Part shown: piece by piece, positions 7,076-12,944 of the stretch
Numbering within the stretch: position 1 is the stretch's first letter
How the letters are laid out: the number at the start of each line of letters is the position of its first letter
From: DASUFI01 sp036274635
GTDB lineage: Bacteria; Planctomycetota; B15-G4
Length of the DNA: 13,998 nucleotides
NCBI GenBank assembly: GCA_036274635.1
Contig: DASUFI010000026.1
Span: 1-13,998, forward strand
Direction: 5' to 3'
Position numbers and translations under genes: made by a program
Notes under the pieces: model-generated
The model's input: only the letters and a program-made list of their open reading frames with translations
Database searches by the model: none
Told to the model about the DNA's origin: nothing

Positions 7076-7179
7076 CCTGCCCGGGCACGAACGAGACAGC
7101 CCTTTTCGGCTGGCGGGGAGGGCTGGCGCGAGGCGGTCCACGCTGAGCCCTGAAGGTGGGCGCAAGTGCGGTTTCGCGT

Positions 7180-7198
7180 CCGGCGGCTTCAGCGCCGG
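7180..7198. terminator. GC hairpin downstream of the FG-GAP genes
   Basis: CCGGCG and CGCCGG form a perfect six-pair stem with a seven-base loop (GCTTCAG), about 140 bases past the stop of the upstream minus-strand gene. No U-tract follows on that strand. It could stabilise or terminate the transcript, or be a chance stem in GC-rich DNA. Confidence 0.25.
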
Positions 7199-7340
7199 TG
7201 GAGTGCGCCGGCCGCCGAGACCGCATCGGCCGGGCCTATGGCCTCCGCACATTCCTTCCCGACCGCCGCCGGAAGCCTTCCTCCCAAGAGCCCGTCGCTG
7301 GGCGCCCCGGGACCGCACGCACTGGCCGGATCTCGCAACG

Positions 7341-9047
7341 TCAGGGTGTCGTCACGCTCACCGCATTGGAGGCGGCGAAGCCATGCGGCGCCGCCACATC
7401 GAAGCTCCAGTACTGCAGGTAGATCGTCAGGCCTGGCGGCAGTCCCGCAGGCCAAGTGGCCGAGAGGGAGATCGCACCGCCTGCATCCGTGACAGCGGGC
7501 ACCAGCGCCGTCGGCAGCGGCACGAGCACGCCACCCTTGAACGGAGCGAACAGCGCACTGGTGCCGATGACCAGCGTCGTCGCCGACGATGGCGGCGCGT
7601 GCGTGAGATCGAGCGTGACGGACTCGCCGGCGAGCGGCGAGCCGGCTCCGACCAGTGATGGTGTGCCGAAGGTGCCTGCAAGCGCATGGCCCAGCCAGGT
7701 CCAAGGACCGTGCACGAGGAACAGGAGCCACGCATCACCTTCGATCTCGATCAGGGATGGCTCGCCGGGCGCGCCGACGACGAGGTCTGCGGTGCCATCG
7801 CCGTCGAGATCGCCCGGATATGCCAGGGACCAACCGAAGTTGGCAAAGCCGGACAGCGTGCCTCCGAATCCGCCTTCGAACTGGCTGATCTTCTGGACGC
7901 CGGTGACCTGGCCGGATTCGTCGAGGAACAGAATGCGCACACAGCCGGAGTTGCTGAAGCCGTCCCAGGGGGCGCCGACAGCGAGCTCGCGCCGGCCGTC
8001 GCCGTTGAGGTCGCCCATCGTGCTCACGGCGTAACCGAAGAGGTCGCCGTTGACCAGATCCGGCACCTCGGGCGCACCGATCTGGTGCTCGGATTTGACC
8101 GTCCCGTCGGCCGCGAGGAAGAGCACCCATACGACGCCCGTGTAGCTCGCGCCACCCGGCCCGGAATACTCGCCCACCGCCAGCTCGGGCACGCCGTCAC
8201 CATCGAGGTCGTCGAGCGTCGCGACACTGCAGCCGAAATAATCGGTGAACTCGAGCAGGCCGCCGAAGCCGCCTTCGTTCTCGCCGATTTTCTGCTCCGA
8301 CTTCACGGTGCCATCCCGATTCAGGAACAGGATCCAGAGCGCGCCCTGGTCGAAGCCGCTCCCGTCATCGCCGGATGCGCCGACGGCGAGATCCATGACG
8401 CCGTCGCCGTCGATGTCGCCGAGTGCCGACAGGGCCGCGCCGAAGTCGTCCTGGTACGCGAGCGTCCCGTGGAACCCTCCCACGCCAGGACCGATCGGCT
8501 GCAGCGACTTCACGGTTCCGTCCGGCTTCAGGAAGAGGATCCAGACGGCGCCGCCGGCGTCCGACCCGACGCTCGAATAGGGCATGCCCGCGGCAAGGTC
8601 GACCACTCCGTCGCCGTCGAGGTCACCCAGGCAGGCGATGGCAGCGCCCAGGCCTGCGGCACCGGGGGGCGTGCCGAATCCGCCCGCGGTGGCGCTGATC
8701 TTCTGGAAGGATGCGACGGACGAGTCGGTGTCGAGGAACAGGACCCAGAGCGCGCCTCCCGGCGGGCCATCGTCATCGCCCAGGGCTCCGACGACGATGT
8801 CGCTCACGCCATTGCGATCGAGGTCGCCGATAGATGTGACGGCGTAGCCGAACATGTCGTCGATGTCGACCGCGCCCGTGAAGCCGCCACGGCCCGCGGT
8901 GATCTGGATGTCGTACGCGACAGTGCCTGGCGCTTGGGCACGGCCGGCCGTTGACAGGCCGGCCATCGTGGCCAACATCATGGCGCGGCGCACGGCCCGC
9001 CAGCGTCCTGCAGCGGCAGCTTGGTCGCGCATCGGCGTCGTCGTCAT
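7341..9047 (-). CDS. Secreted FG-GAP beta-propeller protein (LFLxxDGTVKS type)
   Basis: 568-residue exported protein. The N-terminus has basic residues (RWRAVRRA), a hydrophobic stretch and a probable cleavage site at GRAQA. Residues about 55-445 hold six integrin-alpha-like FG-GAP repeats. Each has a GDLDGDGVxDLAVG calcium-binding loop (first near residue 75, last near 412), followed by WILFLxxDGTVKSxQKI and EGGFxG strands. With flanking strands this could close a seven-bladed propeller. Residues about 455-568 form a C-terminal module shared with the neighbouring FG-GAP protein (TLVIGTS, FKGGVLVP, TWPAGLPPG, PHGFAASN). Known relatives are surface or secreted proteins; ligand and function are unknown. 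An in-frame ATG exists at 9092, inside the previous gene. The ATG at 9047 is preferred because it sits one base past that gene's stop with GAGG nine bases upstream. The two FG-GAP genes are surely co-transcribed. Confidence 0.85.
   Translation of the reverse strand: MTTTPMRDQAAAAGRWRAVRRAMMLATMAGLSTAGRAQAPGTVAYDIQITAGRGGFTGAVDIDDMFGYAVTSIGDLDRNGVSDIVVGALGDDDGPPGGALWVLFLDTDSSVASFQKISATAGGFGTPPGAAGLGAAIACLGDLDGDGVVDLAAGMPYSSVGSDAGGAVWILFLKPDGTVKSLQPIGPGVGGFHGTLAYQDDFGAALSALGDIDGDGVMDLAVGASGDDGSGFDQGALWILFLNRDGTVKSEQKIGENEGGFGGLLEFTDYFGCSVATLDDLDGDGVPELAVGEYSGPGGASYTGVVWVLFLAADGTVKSEHQIGAPEVPDLVNGDLFGYAVSTMGDLNGDGRRELAVGAPWDGFSNSGCVRILFLDESGQVTGVQKISQFEGGFGGTLSGFANFGWSLAYPGDLDGDGTADLVVGAPGEPSLIEIEGDAWLLFLVHGPWTWLGHALAGTFGTPSLVGAGSPLAGESVTLDLTHAPPSSATTLVIGTSALFAPFKGGVLVPLPTALVPAVTDAGGAISLSATWPAGLPPGLTIYLQYWSFDVAAPHGFAASNAVSVTTP
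7790..8830 (-). repeat. Six FG-GAP coding repeats, about 200-base period
   Basis: The DNA encoding the GDLDGDG loop recurs near 7797, 7996, 8196, 8400, 8607 and 8811, spaced 199-211 bases. The copies differ at many sites, so they are old protein repeats, not recent tandem duplication or a CRISPR array. Confidence 0.8.
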
Positions 9048-9048
9048 G

Positions 9049-11139
9049 TCACGGTGCCTCGGCGTGCAGGCCGTTGCTAGCAGCGAATCCATGCGGGCCT
9101 GTGGGGTCGGCGATCCAGATCTGGAGCCACAGGTCGAACCCGGGCGCCAGCAGCCCCGGCGGCCAGGTGAAGGACAGCGGCAGCGAGCCTTGGCTGTCCA
9201 CCATCAGCCCGAGCAGCAGGATTTCGGGCGCAGGCACGAGCAAGCCGCCCTTGATGGGCAACAGCACCTTGGAGCTTCCAACGACGAGCGTGGCGATGGC
9301 GTCGGGACGCGCATCCTCCAGGGTGATGGTGGCCGGCGCCCCGGTTCCGACGAGTCCCTTGCCGCTCAACACGGGAATGCCCAGCGCGCCAGCCAGGCCG
9401 GCCCCATCCGCCGCCCACGCCACGTACGGCTCGAACGTCCGCACGCCGCCGGCGCCGGGGCCGCCCTTGTTGCCGAACGGCGCGCCCACGGCGACCTCGG
9501 GCCTGCCGTCGCCGTCGACGTCACCCAGCCATGCGACCGCCGCGCCGAACTGGCCGAGCACCTGGTCGCCCGGCTGGATGTACAGCAGCGCGCCCGTGCG
9601 ACCGGAGCGGACCTGGACGTAGCCCTTCTGGAGGGACTCGGCCTGCGTCGCGCCGAGGATCAGGTCGGGGGCGCCGTCGCCGTCGAAGTCGCCTGCCACG
9701 TCGAGAGCGCTGCCGAGCAGGTCGCCATCGAGTGAACCGGTGAACGTGTGGAGCAGAGAACCATCGGCGCCCGAATGCACGTCGATGTATCCGTAGTAAG
9801 TCGGCGCGGAACCGACCACATCGGGAACGCCGTCGCCGTCGCAGTCCCCGGCTCCGGCCACGACCGTCCCGTAGTTCGTCGCGGGCGCCTGGAACACGTG
9901 CAGGATCGAGCCGTCGAGCGCTGAGTGCACAGTGACAGGGCCGTTGCTCGGAGTGTACGGCCCGTTGACCCCGGGCGCCCCAACGACGAGGTCGGGCACG
10001 CCATCGAGATCAATGTCGCCCGCACCAGCCAGCGCCGATCCGAAACGATCTCCGGCGCTCTGGCCGTGGATCTCGAGCATCACGCTGCCGGAGGCGCCGG
10101 ACAGCAGCACGACCTGTCCGGCATTCGAAGCAACCTCGTCGTGGAACGGCGCACCGCAGCCCACGTCGGCCACGCCGTCGCCATCGATGTCCCCCACGAA
10201 CGCGACGGCGAATCCGGCCTTGTCGAAGGCCTTCTCCCCGACGAACTCACGGAGCAGGGATCCGTCAGCGCCCGAGAGCATCTGAATGCGGCCCGCATCC
10301 GTCGCGATGGGAGACGTGACATCAGCCTTGGGAACGCCCACCGCAAGGTCCGGCACGCCGTCGAGATTCAGGTCCTGGCCCGCGGCGACGGAGAATCCGA
10401 AGTCATCGCCCGCGGCGTCGCCCGCGAGCGCGAGCAGCGTGCCGTGGAGGTCTCCCGGCACGACGACTAGCCGGCCCGCCGCGACACCACCTGTGCTTCC
10501 GTCTGGCACCCCGACCACGAGGTCGGACACACCGTCGCCGTCGAGGTCTCCGGCAGCGGCGAGCCGCGCCCCGAAGTGCTCTCCGGCCTGCGTACCGTCA
10601 AGCGCCGGCAGCGATCCGAACTTCGGGAAGAAGCCGAAGTCTGTGAGCGTCGCCGCGCCCGCTCCGAGCTGACAGTCCGTGGCGCCTACGCTGAAGCCGA
10701 AGGCCGCGCCCGCCGGCACGTCGAAGATCAACTGTCCGCTCCAAGAGGAGGAGGTGCTGACGACGATCGTCTGGCTGTTCAGGATGTAGTTAAAGTTGTC
10801 GAATTCGGGCTGCTCGTCCGAGGTGTGGTAATCCGCGCTGACCACCACCGTCCCGTCGAAGGGCGCCACCGCCGTGTAGGCCACGGACTTGCCCGGAGGC
10901 GCGCAGCCGTCATCGGGACCGACGAGCGCCATCTGCTCGGGTGTGAGTATTCCGAATCCCCCGGCCGAGCTCGTGTGGAAGACCCAGTTCAACTGGTCGA
11001 ACTGCGCCGCCGCCGGTGAGACGGCCAGAGCCACGGCGCCGACAACCGCGAGCGACGACCAGACGGCGCGGCTGCGCAGCAGCCGGGTGGTCGCCGTACC
11101 CAAGACGCGTGCCTCGCTGCGCGCAAGATGTGGCGCCAT
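9049..11139 (-). CDS. Secreted seven-bladed FG-GAP beta-propeller protein
   Basis: 696-residue exported protein. The signal peptide has Arg residues (TTRLLRSRAVW), a hydrophobic core (LAVVGAVALAV) and likely cleavage at AAA before QFDQ. Residues about 48-175 form a separate beta-rich N-terminal domain (VAPFDGTVVVSADYHT, WSGQLIFDVPAGAAFGF) that I cannot name. Residues about 185-575 contain seven FG-GAP repeats, each with FG-x-x-x-x-x-x-GDxDxDGVPDLxVGAP and a following SGADGSLL strand, enough for a complete seven-bladed propeller with Ca-binding loops. Residues about 580-696 are the C-terminal module also found in the downstream gene (TLVVGSS, IKGGLLVP, TWPPGLLAPG, PHGFAASN). The role is probably at the cell surface or outside, in adhesion or binding; this is inferred from the fold only. 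The ATG at 11139 has GGGGG five bases upstream and places the signal peptide correctly. The open frame beyond it runs antisense-like through the XPB gene and is not used. Confidence 0.86.
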   Translation of the reverse strand: MAPHLARSEARVLGTATTRLLRSRAVWSSLAVVGAVALAVSPAAAQFDQLNWVFHTSSAGGFGILTPEQMALVGPDDGCAPPGKSVAYTAVAPFDGTVVVSADYHTSDEQPEFDNFNYILNSQTIVVSTSSSWSGQLIFDVPAGAAFGFSVGATDCQLGAGAATLTDFGFFPKFGSLPALDGTQAGEHFGARLAAAGDLDGDGVSDLVVGVPDGSTGGVAAGRLVVVPGDLHGTLLALAGDAAGDDFGFSVAAGQDLNLDGVPDLAVGVPKADVTSPIATDAGRIQMLSGADGSLLREFVGEKAFDKAGFAVAFVGDIDGDGVADVGCGAPFHDEVASNAGQVVLLSGASGSVMLEIHGQSAGDRFGSALAGAGDIDLDGVPDLVVGAPGVNGPYTPSNGPVTVHSALDGSILHVFQAPATNYGTVVAGAGDCDGDGVPDVVGSAPTYYGYIDVHSGADGSLLHTFTGSLDGDLLGSALDVAGDFDGDGAPDLILGATQAESLQKGYVQVRSGRTGALLYIQPGDQVLGQFGAAVAWLGDVDGDGRPEVAVGAPFGNKGGPGAGGVRTFEPYVAWAADGAGLAGALGIPVLSGKGLVGTGAPATITLEDARPDAIATLVVGSSKVLLPIKGGLLVPAPEILLLGLMVDSQGSLPLSFTWPPGLLAPGFDLWLQIWIADPTGPHGFAASNGLHAEAP
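9057..9060 (-). promoter_or_regulatory. Ribosome binding site deciding the FG-GAP gene start at 9047
   Basis: GAGG on the minus strand with nine bases to the ATG at 9047. It lies within the last codons of the upstream FG-GAP gene, consistent with coupled translation across the one-base junction. Confidence 0.45.
9500..10550 (-). repeat. Seven FG-GAP coding repeats, about 160-190-base period
   Basis: DNA for the Asp-rich calcium loop recurs near 9504, 9670, 9829, 10000, 10171, 10360 and 10531. The even spacing and seven copies fit a closed propeller. Divergence between copies argues against recent duplication. Confidence 0.8.
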
Positions 11140-11144
11140 GGCGT

Positions 11145-11149
11145 CCCCC
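11145..11149 (-). promoter_or_regulatory. Ribosome binding site of the first FG-GAP gene
   Basis: GGGGG on the minus strand, five bases before the ATG at 11139. It supports that start over a longer in-frame one. Confidence 0.45.
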
Positions 11150-11165
11150 GATGCTCGAACCGATC

Positions 11166-11202
11166 GTGACCGCCCCGAGTGGTCACTGCACGGGATCATC
11201 CC
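11166..11202. promoter_or_regulatory. Two short dyads in the leader of the FG-GAP genes
   Basis: GTGACC at 11166-11171 and GGTCAC at 11181-11186 are a perfect inverted repeat with a nine-base spacer. GGGAT-C-ATCCC at 11192-11202 is a second dyad. They lie 27-63 bases before the ATG at 11139 and could be operators or a leader hairpin. Short dyads arise often by chance in GC-rich DNA. Confidence 0.25.
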
Positions 11203-11209
11203 ACGAACG

Positions 11210-11240
11210 GGCCGGATCGCCCAGTGTGGGCGCCCCGGCC
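11210..11240. terminator. Stem-loop immediately after the XPB stop
   Basis: An outer stem GGCCGG/CCGGCC and an inner stem CGCCCA/TGGGCG (11218-11232, loop GTG) form a 31-base, twelve-pair hairpin. It begins one base past the XPB stop on the minus strand. No U-tract follows, so it may be a non-canonical terminator or a 3'-end stabiliser separating the repair genes from the FG-GAP genes. Confidence 0.45.
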
Positions 11241-12944
11241 TCAGACCACCGCCGCGTCCCGGATCTCGTACGTGTACCCCTGCTCCGTGAGGAACAGCTG
11301 CCGGTTGTTGGCGAAGTGCTCCTCCCGGCTGTCGCGCGTGACGAGCGAGTAGAACACCGCCGGCCGGCGGTCGGACTTGGGTCGCAGGATGCGCCCGAGC
11401 CGCTGGGCCTCCTCCTGCCGGCTGCCGAAGGTGCCCGACACCTGGATGGCCACGTTGGCGTCGGGCAGGTCCACGGCGAAGTTGCCCACCTTGCTCACGG
11501 CGAGGACCTTCAGGTCGCCGTCGCGGAAGCGGCGGTAGAGGTCCTCGCGCTCCTTCGTGGGCGTGCGGCCGGAGATGAGCGGGCACTTGAGGTCGGCCAC
11601 GAGCACGTCGAGCTGATCGAGGTACTGCCCGATGATGAGCACGCGGTCGTCCACGTGGCGCTGCACGAGGCGCTGGATGACGGGCAGCTTGTCGGGGTTC
11701 TCGCTGGCGATGCGGAAGCGCTCGCGCGAGCCGGCGGCGAGGTAGCCGAAGGACAGCTCGGGCCGCAGCGGCAGCCGCACCTCCACGCAGTGCGCCGTCG
11801 CGATCCAGCCCTGGCGCTCGAGGATCTTCCAGGGCACGTCGTACTTCTTGGGGCCGATGAGCGAGAAGACCTCGTCCTCGCGGCCGTCCTCGCGCACCAG
11901 CGTGGCGGTGAGGCCGAGCCGCCGGCGCGCCTGGATCTCGGCCGTCACGCGGAAGACCGGCGCCGGCAGCAGGTGCACCTCGTCGTAGATCACCAGCCCC
12001 CAGTCGCGCGCCGAGAACAGCGCGAAGTGCGTGAACTCCTTCGAATTCCTGCGCCGGTACGTGATCATCTGGTAGGTGCTGATCGTGACCGGGCAGATCT
12101 CCTTGGAGTCGCCCGTGTACTCGCCCACCTGGTCGTCGCCCAGCGTGGTCTTGTCCAGGAGCTCGGTGCGCCACTGGCGCACGGCGATGGTGTTGGTAGT
12201 GAGGATGAGGCACTGCGTCTGCAGGCGGTGCAGCGCGGCGATGCCCACCACGGTCTTGCCGGCGCCGCAGGGCAGCACGATGACGCCGCTGCCGCCCTTC
12301 TCGGTGCCGCCCGCGTGGAACACGTCCGCGGCCTCGTTCTGGTAGGGCCGCAGGCCGAAGGGCGCGCCGTTGCGCGTGGCGTCGCGCAGCTGCAGGGCCA
12401 GCGCGGCGCCCGCGGTGTAGCCCGCGAGGTCCTCCACCGGGTAGCCGATGCGGATGAGGGCCTGCTTGACCTCGCCGCGCAGGTTCTCGGGCACCGCCAG
12501 CGCGTCGGGCACGGAGCAGGACTTGTCGAAGAAGCGCTTGAGCGAGGCGTCGCGCGCGATGTCGGCCAGCAGCTTGATCTCGCTGCTCACCAGCCGCAGG
12601 CCGCCCTCGCGCCGCTCGAGGCGCAGCAGGCCGAAGCGGCGGATGTTCTCCTCGATGTCGCGCACCACGTTGGGCGGGATCGAGTAGCGCGAGAAGTCCG
12701 TGAGGAACTTGATGATGCGCTCGGCGGTGAGGCCCGCCGCCGCGGCGTTCCAGATGGAGAGCGGCGTGAGCCTGTAGGTGTGCACGTGCTCGGGGCTCTT
12801 CTCCAGCTCGGCGAAGAGCGCCAGCACGTCGCGCGCCTCGGCGAAGCCCGGCGCGTGCACCTCGGCCAGGATGGTGCGGTCGCCCTGAACCGTGAGCGGA
12901 CGCGGGCTGGCCGTGCCATTGCCTCCGTTGCCGTTGCCGCTCAT
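11241..12944 (-). CDS. xpb: XPB/Ssl2-family DNA repair helicase
   Basis: Superfamily 2 ATP-dependent 3'-5' helicase of the XPB family, acting on DNA in the cytoplasm. In eukaryotes and archaea XPB opens DNA in excision repair and transcription initiation; in bacteria its role is less clear. The 567 residues show the order expected. An N-terminal helicase_C_3-like domain (about 17-105: YRLTPLSIWNAAAAGL, SIPPNVVRDIEENI) is followed by a linker or damage-recognition-like region, then FGLRPYQNEA (Q-motif region), Walker A PCGAGKT with K230, motif II DEVH at 321-324, GLTATLVRED with the XPB-typical RED motif at 351-353, and motif VI QEEAQRLGRILRPK near 510-523. All catalytic motifs look intact. 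The ATG at 12944 overlaps the uvrA stop as ATGA, with AAGG nine bases upstream. A strong hairpin follows its stop. Confidence 0.95.
   Translation of the reverse strand: MSGNGNGGNGTASPRPLTVQGDRTILAEVHAPGFAEARDVLALFAELEKSPEHVHTYRLTPLSIWNAAAAGLTAERIIKFLTDFSRYSIPPNVVRDIEENIRRFGLLRLERREGGLRLVSSEIKLLADIARDASLKRFFDKSCSVPDALAVPENLRGEVKQALIRIGYPVEDLAGYTAGAALALQLRDATRNGAPFGLRPYQNEAADVFHAGGTEKGGSGVIVLPCGAGKTVVGIAALHRLQTQCLILTTNTIAVRQWRTELLDKTTLGDDQVGEYTGDSKEICPVTISTYQMITYRRRNSKEFTHFALFSARDWGLVIYDEVHLLPAPVFRVTAEIQARRRLGLTATLVREDGREDEVFSLIGPKKYDVPWKILERQGWIATAHCVEVRLPLRPELSFGYLAAGSRERFRIASENPDKLPVIQRLVQRHVDDRVLIIGQYLDQLDVLVADLKCPLISGRTPTKEREDLYRRFRDGDLKVLAVSKVGNFAVDLPDANVAIQVSGTFGSRQEEAQRLGRILRPKSDRRPAVFYSLVTRDSREEHFANNRQLFLTEQGYTYEIRDAAVV
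12941..12944 (-). other. ATGA stop/start overlap of uvrA and XPB
   Basis: The uvrA TGA (12943-12941) and the XPB ATG (12944-12942) share bases. This arrangement usually means translational coupling and one mRNA. Confidence 0.85.

Larger units (their letters stand above)
6989..7340. other. 352-base intergenic region
   Basis: No supportable gene on either strand. It separates the 3' end of the second FG-GAP gene from the start of the helicase-associated gene, so it should hold a terminator and a promoter for minus-strand transcription. Seen in it are a perfect six-pair inverted repeat (7180-7198), an eight-base palindrome GGGCGCCC (7300-7307), a -10-like TACGAT (7075-7070) and the G-rich ribosome site next to the start. 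No T-run follows any hairpin on the minus strand, so no canonical intrinsic terminator is claimed. Confidence 0.6.

Noticed and set aside
3203..7153. Very long open frame on the plus strand
   Set aside because: It lies antisense to tsaE, thiL, the ThiE/TenI gene and the helicase-associated gene, all of which have clear motifs. Its translation is Gln/Arg/His/Ala-rich with no family pattern; such frames are expected opposite GC-rich genes.
7141..7175. Thi-box-like CTGAGCCCTGAAGG stretch, considered as a TPP riboswitch
   Set aside because: It is on the plus strand, opposite to the thiamine genes, more than 2 kb from them, and lacks the rest of the conserved TPP core.
9048..9092. Longer start (ATG at 9092) for the second FG-GAP gene
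   Set aside because: It would overlap the previous gene by 44 bases and push the signal peptide inward. The ATG at 9047 fits the junction and ribosome site better.
7790..10550. Evenly spaced repeats, considered as CRISPR or recent tandem duplication
   Set aside because: The units are 160-210 bases, in frame, diverged, and encode FG-GAP calcium loops.
11140..12213. Upstream extension of the first FG-GAP protein
   Set aside because: This part runs in a different frame through the XPB gene, is low-complexity, and would bury the signal peptide. The ATG at 11139 has a ribosome site.
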